Source: Pterois miles (taxonomy: Eukaryota; Chordata; Actinopteri; Perciformes; Scorpaenidae). From it: 64,000 bases of DNA. Under the pieces are notes generated by a model. The model was not told the DNA's origin and did no database searches. It saw nothing but the letters and a program-made list of their open reading frames with translations. Both the position numbers and the translations under genes were made by a program. The stretch spans positions 3,751,501-3,815,500 of the forward strand of contig CAMQGK010000341.1 in NCBI GenBank assembly GCA_947000775.1. Reading direction: 5' to 3'. Shown piece after piece: positions 1 to 11,420 of this stretch. Within the stretch, counting starts at the first letter, position 1, and each line of letters opens with the position of its first letter.

Positions 1-1286
1 TCTGAGCAGTGCTGGTAAAGATGTCTTCGCTCTGCACTGAGTAAAGCCAGCCTCTATACAAACAGGCCAGGCTAATGTGATTTATGGGATATCCATTTGC
101 AGCGGAGCAGAATGAGAGAGAGCACGGTGCGACCCCTGCTCCCCACCTGGCCACGCTAACACAGAATAAAAGCCTCGCTGCAGGTGACCTCCCATTCAAA
201 TGGCATCAGAATGCACAGCGTGGCTCCCCGCCACCTCCACTTTGAATAACTACATGCATATATGGGTGGCATACATTATCACCAGGCCCTCTGATGCTCA
301 TGAATTATGAGGAAAGCATTCCTTACGAGGTCATATTTTACCTGTCCTCCATTCTTGATTTGATGTAAGAATGGTCCGCTTTTAATGGACAGGGAAGCTG
401 GAGCGTTTAAAGGATATGGCAGCTTTTGCTATTTTATTATGCTGTAACTTACCTGGATTTACTGGCATAATGAAGAAAAGGACCTCTGTTGTTGCTTACG
501 TTTGAGTGTTTTCATTGTGTTTCCTCTGCATTCATCATGCTTTTTCAGCTGATTTATTTCCCCTGCCCTTGTAAATACACCTAAATAGCCGAGACTCTGA
601 GGTTTCGCTGGTTGGCTGGAGGGTTTGAATAGAAATTGTGTTGGCTGAGTGGCAGTTTCCACGCTCCCTCTTTCTAAATCCCCTTGTGTTGTGAATGGTA
701 ACCTTGTTGTTACTTCTGGGCCATATCATTTAAAAGTTCTGTTTTGACAGCGGCGGGGTGTGATGCTAGGTGGTGGTGGTGGTGGTGGGGAGGTGGTTAT
801 ATGTCCCTTGGTGTCCCTCGCTAGGCGTGCAGGGGTGGGATAGTGGTGGCATCGCGCCTCACTTTTGGGGGAAACCGTCGGGCGCAGATCCGGAGCGCCG
901 GAGTGAGAAAAAGCTGGCGGTGCAGCGTGGAAGGGAGGAGGAGCACAAAGGGTGCTTGGGCTCTGTAAAGGGCAGTGAATAATGGGCCGGTCCTTTCACA
1001 GGGGCTGCTAACCTTTTGGCAGCCACCAGCAAACTCCATTCTCCTCCGCCGATCTGGGAGGACAATGTGCCCGGGCCGGGCTTTGAATGAAGCGCTACCA
1101 CCAACAGTGTTCCCATTCAGCGGCTGGTTGGGAACCATCTTTTTGGCCATTGTCCCAACTCTGACTCCTACCCCCAGAAAGCAGAGCAGGAAAAGGGACA
1201 GGGGGAATATCTAAAGCCAAACTCCCCCCTCCTTCCCTCTTCACTCTCTCTCCCTCTCTGAGCTGTAATCTCTCATCGCGGATGGG

Positions 1287-1323
1287 AGAGGAGGAGGAGG
1301 AGGAGGAGGAGGAGGAGGAGGGG
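1287..1323 (+). repeat. (GAG)n triplet repeat
   Basis: About eleven near-perfect GAG/GGA units ending in a short G run. Purine-only on the + strand. Confidence 0.9.
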
Positions 1324-2369
1324 GGCTCCTGAACACACCACCAGCTGAGTTCGGCTCAGGAGTCTGATCACACAGCAGTGGTTCTGCTGCCGGGCATCAA
1401 ACTCCTCCACCTTATCTGAGGCCCAGGCCTAATAATGCAGCTTACGGCCCATTGAGAAGACATCTGATAAGCCTTTTCCTCTGTGGCCCTTTTAACTGCT
1501 AAACGGTGTTTATCTCCAAAGTGCTTCAAGGCCTCGGGGGAACAATGCTGAGAAGGAACAGCGTTTAGCCAGCCAGACCTCACTATTGAGTCACATCAAA
1601 AAAAGCGCTGCTCTGTGGCCGGGCAGTGCTGATGTGTGGGCCACTTCCATGAGAGCGAAGCAGCGCTCGGCTTGAAATGCATCCCCCCTGCTTGTTTTCC
1701 TGCACTTTGAAAATGCACATATGTGCTCGGGGGTGCATCAACCTACACCTTGATGTGGACAGTCATTGTTTTATGATTCTGTCAAGGTTTGACAGCTTTT
1801 GTGTGCACACAATTTGAAAGATTTTGCTTTATTTTTTAAGAATAAATTAATTGGGAATTTGGTTAAATTTAAGAAGTTATATCAATATAGAGATGTGTCA
1901 GCACCATTTTTTCCTTCACAATAATGACTCCCATACCTGCCACAGTTTAATACTTTAAAATGAATGAGATCCACAGTGTACCCTGTCACCCAGACTGAGT
2001 GATACAGTACCATGGTGAACAGCTAAAGCTATCAGTTGAAGATGTGCAGCTTTTCACCTGCAGCTCTTCACCTAACAGCTCACTGCTACCTCTTCTTCTG
2101 CCACTCAGAAAAAAAAAGATGTAAATGACTGTTGTCTTGTTTTACAGATGCATTATTTAACTAGCGTTCATAGTGAGTCAAGCTCACTGAAAAACATATT
2201 TCTTGTAACGACTTCATAATAAAGGTCAGTTAAATGCTTTTAATGTGAAGCTGCAACAGCAGGAAATGTTTGGTTTGCATGAGCAGTAACTTAATACAGC
2301 ATTTATTTTTCTGGGATGTTAACACAGACACCCAGTTTGAAATAATGCAAATATGTGATACTTTCATCA

Positions 2370-2700
2370 GCTTATTTAAGAAAAAATGATATATAAATGT
2401 AGAAATGCTTCAGTACCATTTTAACATCTTAACTTGCGGTATCGGCTGATGCTAAGTAGCGATCCAATACCAGCGTGATAAAAAACATATATTTATTGCT
2501 ATGATTATTACTAATTAACAGCTCCTCACTACAACCATGTATGAATGTGATATGATTACTTTCTTTGTAATCAGTTCTTCTTCACTGCTCTGAGGATCGG
2601 TGCAGAGGCTGGCATACTCACCAATACTCAATCCTGAATTATGGGCATTATTGAATATCCAACACTGGTACTGACATCGAAACAAATCTACAGGACTGGA
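2370..2700. repeat. degenerate dispersed repeat (GGTATCGGCTGAT-like)
   Basis: Phrases such as GCGGTATCGGCTGATGC and CCAATACCAGC, with CAACACTGGTACTGACATCG near the other end, resemble a family of diverged fish repeats rich in GTATCGG. Recognised by look only; ends not defined. Confidence 0.35.
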
Positions 2701-3532
2701 GAAGGTGCGAGAAATGTGTTGGCAGTTAAAAAAAAAAGTCTGCTTATTTACTTATTTCTGTGCCAGCTGATGTAATGAAACTGATTGTCCTCTCCAGTGG
2801 ATGGAAACATGGCTGCTGAAATGATAGCATGAGATAAAATCAACACTTTTTTTTTCCTCTTCCTAAAAAAATCCCCTTTGTGTATTTGGAGTTTGTTTCT
2901 TTTTTCCAACCCCCCATTCAGAGTGGCTGGTCCGGTTCAGGGGAGAACAGTTTTACATTACAACTGTGAAATCCTGGCATAAAGGCGTCCTTTGTGGCGC
3001 GCCATTATTTTCACACAAATATAGTCCATTGTCACAGTGCTGAAGTTAATTTGATCAACATTGGGGACATTTAACTGTTTTGTTCGTTGAAAAGACTTGT
3101 TTCATGCTCATTTTCGGGGCATTGAAAAGCAATGATTGGCAGAAAAATAATGTTGCCGTTAACAATTCAAAGCAATTAGTTTCCCATGGGGAGGCAGTGG
3201 GCCGCACTGGCCACCACACAGCGATGCTTTGTCATTTTATGGACGGTCATCAGTCAACTGTCAGAGCGTCTCAAAGAGCCCTCCAATCTAAATGTTTCCC
3301 TTTAGGCTTTTCCCAGAACAACAGGCTGAAAGAGCAGAGAAAGGCCGGCTAGTTTCCAGCCAATAGACATGTTGAGCTGCTGGAGGGAGGACTGGATAAT
3401 CACAGGCAGATCCTCCATAAAGCCACGATGAATTTATTAAGGACAGCACTTTGTGTGTGAGCATGTCTTCGAATGAAAAGCATGTTTTTTATTTAGACAT
3501 ACGTCAGCTATATTCGAATAATGTTATATAAG

Positions 3533-3534
<2 letters not shown>

Positions 3535-3600
<66 letters not shown>
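3535..3600 (+). repeat. (TG)33 microsatellite
   Basis: Uninterrupted TG dinucleotides, followed by CGTGCGTGCATG. Confidence 0.98.
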
Positions 3601-3604
<4 letters not shown>

Positions 3605-3742
3605 CGTGCATGTAACTTTATGTTAATGGGTGTGTATGTGGTGTCACTGTGTGACTCTGAGCTTCTCGCCCTGGGAGGCCTGCAGGACCAGAGGTTAATC
3701 TTCCCCAGAGTCTCTCTGCTCATAGTGGGCCTGTTTATTTGT

Positions 3743-3743
<1 letters not shown>

Positions 3744-3790
<47 letters not shown>
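3744..3790 (+). repeat. (CA)n microsatellite
   Basis: Uninterrupted CA, 47 bases. It lies 143 bases after the (TG)33 tract and is complementary to it within the same transcript. Confidence 0.98.
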
Positions 3791-3792
<2 letters not shown>

Positions 3793-4010
3793 AGTCTTGT
3801 GTCCATGACAGTACTTTGACTTATATTCATTTCCTGGAGACTTAGCTTAACCTTAAGTGTAACTGTTACTTGCCTAATCCTAATCCTTAACCTAAACCTA
3901 ACCTTACCCTAACCCCAAACCAAGTCTTTACCGTAAATTATAATGTTTTATAGTATGGTGATGTGCCTTTTGTCCCCAAAAGGAAGGCAAATCCCCACAA
4001 CATATAGTAG

Positions 4011-4011
<1 letters not shown>
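3791..4011. repeat. microsatellite-linked repeat with degenerate CCTAA-type tract
   Basis: Between two CA tracts lies a segment with CTTAACCTAAACCTAACC and TACCCTAACCCC (about 3885-3918), i.e. degenerate telomere-like hexamers, then CTTTTGTCCCCAAAAGGAAGG. The pattern resembles a family of fish repeats associated with CA tracts. No coding content. Confidence 0.45.

Positions 4012-4058
<47 letters not shown>
4012..4058 (+). repeat. (CA)n microsatellite
   Basis: Uninterrupted CA, 47 bases. Confidence 0.98.
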
Positions 4059-4059
<1 letters not shown>

Positions 4060-4262
4060 ATGCAGCCACTCTGAGAGATGGTGGGGGATAGACAGTCATC
4101 TCCAGCACCTGCAAAGTGCAAACTGCGTTGAATATTTCTACTTTTAATACATGGATATGAGCCATTCACAGATTTGTCAGGTCCAGCTTTACCACCCGTC
4201 TCTCTTCAATCTGAATATCAGAGTTATTATATATATTTAGAATATATATTTTTGACTTCTAG

Positions 4263-4960
4263 GACCATGCAGACAGCCAGAAATTACATGAATCGGCTGG
4301 GTTTGCCAGTCAAGTAAATCTACCTAAAGTCAGTGCTCACCTTCAGTCTGCAATGTTAAAGAGTATGGACCGAGCCAGAAATCTTGATGTAGTCGTGGAC
4401 TCTGACCTGAGTTTTAACAGCCATATTAAGACAATTACCAAGACAGCCGACTATCACCTGAAGAATAGAGCAAGAATTAAAGGACTGATGTCTCAGCAGG
4501 ATTTGGAAAAACTCGTCTATGCATTTATCTTCAGCCGACTTGACAGCTGTAACGGCGTCTTTACTGGTCTTCCTAAAAAATCAATCAGATGGCTGCAGCT
4601 GCTGCTAAAGTCCTCACTGAGACCAAGAAAGTGGATCACATCAGTCCAGTTCTGAGGTCTCTACACTTTCTCTCAGAGAAGTGATTTCAAAATCCTCCTG
4701 CTGGTTTACAAAGCACTAAACGGTTTAGGGCAAAATAATTTCTGACCTTCTGCTATGTTATGAACCATCTAGACCTCTCAGGTGGTCTGGATCAGGTCTG
4801 CTTAGTGTCCCCAGAGTCAGAACTAACATTGACTGTGCAGTTACTGAAAGGCTGCATACACTGAAATGAGAAAACAAGTGTATATGATTGGTCTCAGCCT
4901 TCAGACGTAAACCAGCTGAAGTGACTTTGATCACTGCTGTTCACAGCTTTGATTTTGGCG
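4263..4960 (+). mobile_element. L2-like LINE fragment, 3' part of reverse transcriptase ORF
   Basis: The + strand reads DVVVDSDLSFNSHIKTI, then QQDLEKLVYAFIFSRLDSCN and GVFTGLPKKSIR, then in another frame VDHISPVLRSLH and FKILLLVYKALNG. These are the C-terminal landmarks of fish L2-type non-LTR retrotransposons (NLGVVFDSDLSF, SRLDYCN, LPVSQRIDFKILLLVYKALNG). The open segment is 4353-4655; afterwards the frame is broken by an indel near 4600 and by stops. No 5' ORF, endonuclease or catalytic RT core is present, so this is a dead 5'-truncated copy in the same orientation as inpp5a. Confidence 0.85.
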
Positions 4961-7544
4961 GATCAGCTGCATCCTGTTGAGCGAAAAAGGGCTCGAACCC
5001 GGCTGTAATTTATATTTGGATTTGAATTGCTCAACTTGAATAATTGCATTACAAAACTGAATCTGAATAGCGTAATTTGAAATTGATTATATTAGTTTGG
5101 AACTGCATTCCAGTAAAGTTGAAACTGAACTCAGTTGCTCTGAAACTGATTTGATTCTGAGACATCCGGTCTTCGAGGAAGAGCAATCAAATGCAGATTC
5201 GCAGAAATCTGGTCCGTGTCGCCTACGTTTTAACAGCTTGTTCATCGGTATCCTAAATCCAAAGTGGCAGAGAGGAAGGTCCATGTATGTAAGGTCCAAA
5301 TATGGCAGCTACAGTAGCTTGGAAAATAGAGATATGAGGCACTGAATTTGATGATTTTACTGTTTATCATACAACAAATAAGACAAAAATTAGCGAGCTA
5401 CATCACCTGGTGGTCACAGCGGGATACGCTGGTGGCCAGCAGCTAAGTCCAACCTGTGTAACGGCAGCAACGCAGAGTTTGCTGATGCAGCGAGGAGTCG
5501 GGGCGATCTGGAATCAGATCCCTGGTGCTGGGGTTTGAACCTCATCCTTCCAAAATGAATGCAGCTCATTAAGTCATGTACCCAGACAATCAGCCGTCTA
5601 GCCTTTAATGTAGAGAAGACAAGACACCATGAAATGTTTTTTTCACAAGGAAAGGCCAAAAAGTGCCAAAACAGTCGGTATGGGTGGATTACATTACCAA
5701 AAACCAATTGACACAGAATGTGGGCTGTTGGGGCCCCCAGATGTCTGAGGCAGTAGATGGCTTTGCCTGGCTGGTAATCCAGTTGTGAGTACAGGTGGTC
5801 TGGTATTCAGTCCCGGAAATTACAGACCTCCAGTCCCCTTTAGACAACACTCGGCCAACATAGTCACATTATCTCTCAAGGTGTCTCCCCTAAATTCAGT
5901 TTGTGTCGATGGTTCGACTTGACTTGCTCGTTCACCTCTGTGTGACCGCGGCGACGCCCTCGCAGCCCCGTCAGCGCCCTGTCATGGTGTTCTCGGTGGG
6001 ATGGGCGTTACCGGGGAGCGAGGGTGCTAACAGGGGGATGAGGGGAAGGCTGTCCTGCAGTGTCAAAGGTCCTGTCAGGGGCCACCCCTGGCCCTTTCAG
6101 GGAGACGTCACCCAGAACATTCTTCACACTGTTAACATTCTCCCAAATTCTCAACATTTACTTACAATGGGTGACTGCGCTCGGCCCAGCTATTGTGTGC
6201 AAAGTTGAATCTGAACGGCCAACTTATGGTAAGTCACCTTGTCAGTATAATCATGACATGGCCCCCCGTCGCACCCTCATAATCTCATATAGACTGTCTA
6301 TTACGGCTCAGTTTGGCTGTCAATCATGGCGTGTAATCTGGAGAGGAGTCAGGGAGGGATTGAGAAAGATTTAGAAGCAGCCAGGTTTGGTATGTGTTAT
6401 TGTGGCACACGAGTGTTATCTGAGATTGAGATGCGGTGAGTGTTTTTGGTGCGAGGGCATTTTCAGAGGTTGTTTGTTTGTGAGAGAAATGTCGGATCAG
6501 AAAGAGAGAATGTGCTGTGGTTGCTTTGTGCTGGTGGTTTAAGGAGCCTGGGAGCAGAGTCGGGGGCCATGTTATAAATTAGCGTCTGACCCCAGTCTTT
6601 GTGTGGCCCGTAGGAAGGCCTGACGAAGGCCCCAGCCCAAACCTCAGTGAGAACGGCCCCTGTGAAGAGCCTCTTTCAGGGGTGTCACTGCGCGATGAAT
6701 TGGCCCGGAGAAGCATGTTTATAGACTGTGTAAAGGAGTGCGTCTTTGTGGGAGAATGTCACTGACACTGTTACAGTTTGCCTGAATGAACTGTGATGAC
6801 GAGGCTAATGGGGGCCCCCGCCGAGGGCGAGGGTCAGCGAGGAGGTGGGGGGGGCATCCAAGCTCAGGACGCCCCACCCTCAGGTCCTTTTCACGCCCAG
6901 TAGCTGTAGCTAATGTTGCAATTCTTCGTCCCCCCCACCACCACAAAGGCCAAGAAAAAAGTCAACTTTCACACCAGCAGGTCACCATGAGTGCTTTAGG
7001 AAATGATCGTGTAAACAGAGTGTTACCTTCTGACCTGTGGCGGATACCTTGGAGCGGCAGACAAAACAGACAGGCTGCGGGTATTAGACATGGCTGTTAG
7101 TGGGATAAAGCTTCAGGACACAGAGGACGAAGACCTCCACGCTCTGAGGAAACTCTTATTTCCCTGCCTCATTCCTCATGTAACCCAGTCTCATATATTT
7201 TCTGTTTTATTTTATTGTGTCATTGTCTGATCTGCACATGTGCAGACTGCTGACTGAAGCCGAGTTTATGTTCTTCACTCGTAGCAGCAGACGTGATAAA
7301 TTCTCTATTAGCACAAGCAGTACAGGAGTTCCCACGCCTATAACAACGGCACTGACGCCCGTGTGCAGCCATTTTACTGCCCTCCATTCCAGCCAATGGG
7401 ATAAAGTGACCACTAACCCTGTTTGAATAGAGCTGAGTCTCTTAGCACCGGGATGTAAGGTCACTAATGACATCACACTAATGAGTGTGTAAATGAGCTC
7501 CTGCTGTTGTTAGCGTGCGGTTACTGGCAACGTTTCATAAAGTA

Positions 7545-7778
7545 TTTAGTTCAGAAGTTAATCTATTGATTATTTTCTCAATTAATTGATTAATTGTTTG
7601 GTCAGTAAGTGGTGAAAATTTTTCCCAAAGCCCGACATGACGTCTTGAAACGTCTTGTTTTGTCCACAACTCAAAGATGTTCAGCTTACTGTCACATTAA
7701 GAAATGCCAGATTATCATAATAGTTGGTGATTACTTTAATAGTTGACAACTAATCGATTAATACTTGCAGCTCTAATC
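7545..7778. mobile_element. hAT-like non-autonomous repeat (TAGAGCTGCAA family)
   Basis: Contains TTGATTATTTTCTCAATTAA near one end and ends with CGATTAATACTTGCAGCTCTA, the TAGAGCTGCAA terminus (reverse strand) of a very common fish repeat rich in ATTAATCG. Related pieces occur at 22060-22290 and 58965-59233. Confidence 0.5.
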
Positions 7779-7865
7779 CATAGTGATATGCAGTAAGTCA
7801 GTTTCAGATGTGTCCGCACACCTACAAGGACCTATATGTCTTATGTCTGTTACCATTAAGATACC

Positions 7866-7985
7866 GGTCTGTTATCCATAGCAACGGTCTGTTATCCATA
7901 GCAACGGTCTGTTATCCATAGCAACGGTCTGTTATCCATAGCAACGGTCTGTTATCCATAGCAACGGTCTGCTATACAGAAATAA
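7866..7985 (+). repeat. 20-bp minisatellite, five perfect copies plus a decayed sixth
   Basis: Five identical 20-bp units occupy 7866-7965; a sixth diverges after seven bases (GGTCTGCTATACAG). Each unit contains GTTATCCATAGCAAC, whose right half AGCAAC matches the RFX X-box half-site and whose left half GTTATC is a diverged partner. There are no unique spacers, so it is not a CRISPR array. The adjoining GATTGACCAATCAGAATT stretch resembles a dispersed fish repeat, suggesting the array grew within a transposon. Confidence 0.95.
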
Positions 7986-8074
7986 GAGACTGTAGAACGC
8001 CATGATTGACCAATCAGAATTTAGTTTTCAACAAAGCTGTGTAATAAATCAAAGTATTATTAGGATATTTTATA

Positions 8075-8570
8075 GAGATGGGGGAAAAAATTGATACAGC
8101 GATATTTTGTGTGGCATTGTTGTATTGATACATGAATGTCAAGTACTGATCTGTTATTATATGAACTATTAGCCTCTTAACAATCTTACATCCCACCTGT
8201 CGCTACTCTTTCTGATCTTTCAGAGGTTGTAGCCGACTCAGTCTTAAAGCTAGATCGATGAAACTAGAAAACCTAAGGCATCTATTGCTACCAATCATGC
8301 CATGTTAGCTTGTCGGGAAGAACGCTAAATAAGGCGCCAACGTTATGCTAAATGTTGGCGAGAAAAAACATTTTCAAAGGGGTGCCTTGACCTCTGACCT
8401 CAAGACATGTGAATAAAACCTCTGAGATAGTGAAAACTATCTTATTAGAGAAAACAGATGTTGACAAACTAATAATTTGCAGTTTAAGTGATAAATCGTA
8501 ACATATTTTATCGCAATCATCGCAAAATGTTTAAAATTGCAATAAGATGGTATCATGACCCCTAATATTT
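8075..8570. mobile_element. composite degenerate hAT-like repeat
   Basis: The ends read GGGGGAAAAAATTGATACAGC and GGTATCATGACCCCTAAT, typical of a GTATCG-rich fish repeat. The middle (about 8215-8410) matches the left part of the TAGGGCTGTCAA family: GAAACTAGAAAACCTAAGGC, GCTAGCTTGTC-like text and CCTTGACCTCTGACCTC. Either the families share sequence or one is inserted in the other. Confidence 0.5.
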
Positions 8571-9485
8571 TATAGACCAAACTGTTAATTGAATACTTGA
8601 TAAACGAATTGTTAGCTGCAGGCCAAGTCTCTATAACTGCAGGACAGAATGGAGCAGATGTCCATCATATAGCTTAATAACTACATCCACTGTAACCATT
8701 AAACGTTTAAGTTGTTATTTTGGGAGATGAAATCCTAAATCTTTCTGTTGACCCCTCTTGAAAATCTTATTGTAGAGGAAGACGTTGTTTAATCTAATGG
8801 GATGTCAGAGTTACAGTCTCTATTTAATATAATAGCTGCGTTCCCCGCCTCTTCATTCCGGTCACCTTTGCCTCGCTGCCATTCCCTCCTAGAGAAGAAG
8901 TGACCATGCTTTACGACAGCCGGCCAGAGCCGAGACCCACCACTAAGACGAGGCTTCTTCCCTCTTTACGGCCCCATAAATATATTGTTATCTGGGCCTT
9001 GAAAGTCCACGGTGAGATTTATCCACGCGGTTAGTTGAGATAGCGAGCCAAGCATCCCGAATCATTAATTACACAAGAGGCTTCGCTGCATCCACCTTAA
9101 TTCCCTATCTCTGCTCCGTACAAGAGACACTTTTAAGTAGGTGATGAGGCATACGAGTTAATTATATGTCGCTTAGGTGTGTTTTTTTTTTTTTTTTTTT
9201 TAAGTGTAAATGCTGGCGCTGTGGCGACGTTCTGGAGATTTGGAAGTCGTCCATGGCAGAGATGATCTAAACCCTATGAATCCTCCGACACTGTACTCTC
9301 AGCTTTAAAAAGCAATGCATGCAGTACATTAAAACATTTGCAAGACAGGAGACAATAAAATGTGCTGGATTAAAATACCCTAGGGAAGCATCAGAGGAGC
9401 ACAATCAGGAGGGAGTTTAGGCAGCGAAGCAGAGCTGGCAGCAGCATGTGTGGATGTACAATTCTGTTTGTGACTCTCACGTCAA

Positions 9486-9948
9486 GACAAAATTTATTTG
9501 TATAGCACGTTTAAAAACAACCACAGTGCTGAACATGTACAGATTAGGTTGTATTTTGTAAGCTTCTTCTACTAGCTGCAGCCGGTGAGGAGACGACTGT
9601 TATAAACCCACATACGAAGAATGACAGCAGTCTAACTGAGAGGTAATAAAAGCATTATGGGTAACTCTCTTCAGATCCCTGGGAGACAGATAGGCCTTGA
9701 CTAACTGAAAAAAAGCTGTTTTTTTTTTTTTTTTTACCACAGAACTGTTTTTTTTTTTTTTTTTGTCAAAACTGAAATTGCTGTCAAAGACTACACCAAG
9801 ATTTTTAACAGAGGTCTGTTTCTGAGAGGCCAAAGGGCCGAGAAAACCAACTGACTGTCTAATAGGTCTCCAAACATAATGATGTCAGTCTTACTTTCAT
9901 TAAGATTGAGGACGTTTAGATCCATCCAAGTTCTGATGTCATGTAGGC
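9486..9948 (-). mobile_element. L2-like LINE fragment, C-terminal RT part (minus strand)
   Basis: Reverse-strand frames read IRTWMDLNVLNLNESKTDII and VKNLGVVFDSNFSFDK, then AYLSPRDLKRV and SQLDCCHSSYVGL, the canonical tail of L2-type RT. It continues the RT core at 10954-11420 after removal of the intervening hAT. Two poly(T) runs (about 9719-9735 and 9748-9764) interrupt the coding sequence, so the copy is non-functional. The 9486-9540 part (TTTATTTGTATAGCAC) may be its 3' UTR. Confidence 0.8.
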
Positions 9949-10945
9949 CAGTGGTGTCAAACTCAGTTTCCTCCCGGGCCACATCAGCATTATGGTTCCC
10001 TTCAAAGGTCCGGTTGTAATTGTAAGACTATATAAATATATCTTCTCTTGATCATATTACAACATTGCCTCTGCATTTGATTAATAGTTTTAATAATAAT
10101 TTATTTAATAACTAGCTCCAAAAGTAGAACTCTAGGAAAAATAATTGCAAGCAGAAATATTGTACAATTTATTTAAAAAACAAGCTCAGTAACAAAAACA
10201 CATGCTTGTGCATCAATATATCTGCATGTAGACACAAAAATACTGTATGAGGACACACACTCACATTTCTGTATTATTCTAACATAAATCCCACGAATTT
10301 ATGAGATTCAGAAACCCTCATCAATACTCATCCATCAAAGATCTAAATCATTCTCTAGTGAATAATAAAGGTCTTTTTTTTTACCATCACGCAAATATTA
10401 TCAAACACAATTTATTCCATTAGCTTAGTTTAACTTTGTGGTGGGAGTTGAGAGGGGCAGAACTCTAGTCCAGCAGATCAATGAGCTCTGATCTAACGTT
10501 CAGTCTGTGGCATATAAACTGTTAGTGATCAACAGCTGATCAGCTGAGATCATGTGGTAGATGACAGTGGTGTGACAGTGTTTTACTGCCTCGTAGCAAA
10601 GAAGACATACCGGCTGGTCTCCATCAACCACTAACATGAAATTTCCTTCCCTCTGCACCAACTTTTCATTTCTTGGACATTTTGGTACTATTCATATTTT
10701 TTTTTACCACCCTGTTGCTCGGCTAGAGCGCTGCTGCTGGAAACCGGTGATGTTGAGATGCTTCAGTGTGCATGTAGCAAAATAGAGATGCATTATGGGA
10801 CATGTAGTGTAAGGACACCATACTTCTGTAAAGTGGAGTAGAATTGTATGATAAGTATAATATATTATTTGCATGCCCTCACGGACCACGTAAAATGAGG
10901 TGCCGGGCCTAATTTGGCCCACGGGCCTTGAATTTGACTCACGTG
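9949..10945. mobile_element. hAT-like element (CAGTGGTGTCAAACTCA end) inserted in LINE
   Basis: One end is CAGTGGTGTCAAACTCA; the other, read in reverse, is CACGTGAGTCAAATTCAAGG. It is flanked by 8-bp direct repeats ATGTAGGC (9941-9948) and ATGTAGAC (10946-10953), a 7/8 match; 8-bp duplications are characteristic of hAT transposons. The 997-bp interior shows no recognisable transposase, so it is non-autonomous or decayed. It contains phrases typical of the family (CTCCCGGGCCACATCAGCAT; AATTTGGCCCACGGGCC). Confidence 0.8.
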
Positions 10946-10953
10946 ATGTAGAC

Positions 10954-11420
10954 AGTTAAACAAACGCTGCAAAGAGTTTTGTTTTTAAAGGCAAATATAT
11001 TTGGATGTCACCAGCAAAACAATGAAAAGGAATGTTATATTTCTTAAAAATGAACCCAAAGGGCAGCATTTATAAAGAAAAGAGGGTAGGGCCCAGAATG
11101 GAGCCATGGGGAACCCCACAGGTTAGTGGTGCTGCAGTAGTGGAACATTTGGGCCCTTTAATGCCCACACAATGTTCAAGGTGTGATAAACGGATCCCAT
11201 GATCCACTGTGTCAAAGGTCTAAGAGCACCAGAATAACAGAGTTCCCTGCGTTAACAGTTAAAAGAAGATCATTAAAACTCTTAAAAGAGCTGTTTCTGT
11301 ACTCTGGCTGAAACTTCTTATACAGGTCATGGTTTCCTAAAAATGTTTGCAGCTGTTAAAAACTTTTCCTCTCGGTCTAAAACCCATAAGCCTACCAACG
11401 AATCTACAGAGTCAGTTGAT
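10954..11420 (-). mobile_element. L2-like LINE fragment, RT catalytic core (minus strand)
   Basis: On the reverse strand 11123-11088 reads TCGVPHGSILGP (RT GVPQGS motif), followed by LFSLYK-like text and CFAGDIQIYLPLK, where the usual catalytic FADD/YADD at 11018-11007 is FAGD: the second Asp is replaced by Gly. Upstream, FDTVDHG (11218-11199, RT motif A) is out of frame with the preceding DL, indicating a small indel. It is continuous with 9486-9948 once the hAT is excised. Inactive. Confidence 0.82.

Noticed and set aside
3885..3918. Interstitial telomere marking a chromosome fusion
   Set aside because: Too short and degenerate, and flanked by CA-linked dispersed-repeat sequence.
4353..4655. 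100-codon ORF as a possible host gene
   Set aside because: The sequence is the tail of an L2-type reverse transcriptase with frame breaks on either side; it is a retrotransposon relic.
7866..7985. CRISPR-like array
   Set aside because: Direct tandem copies without spacers in a vertebrate intron; a minisatellite.
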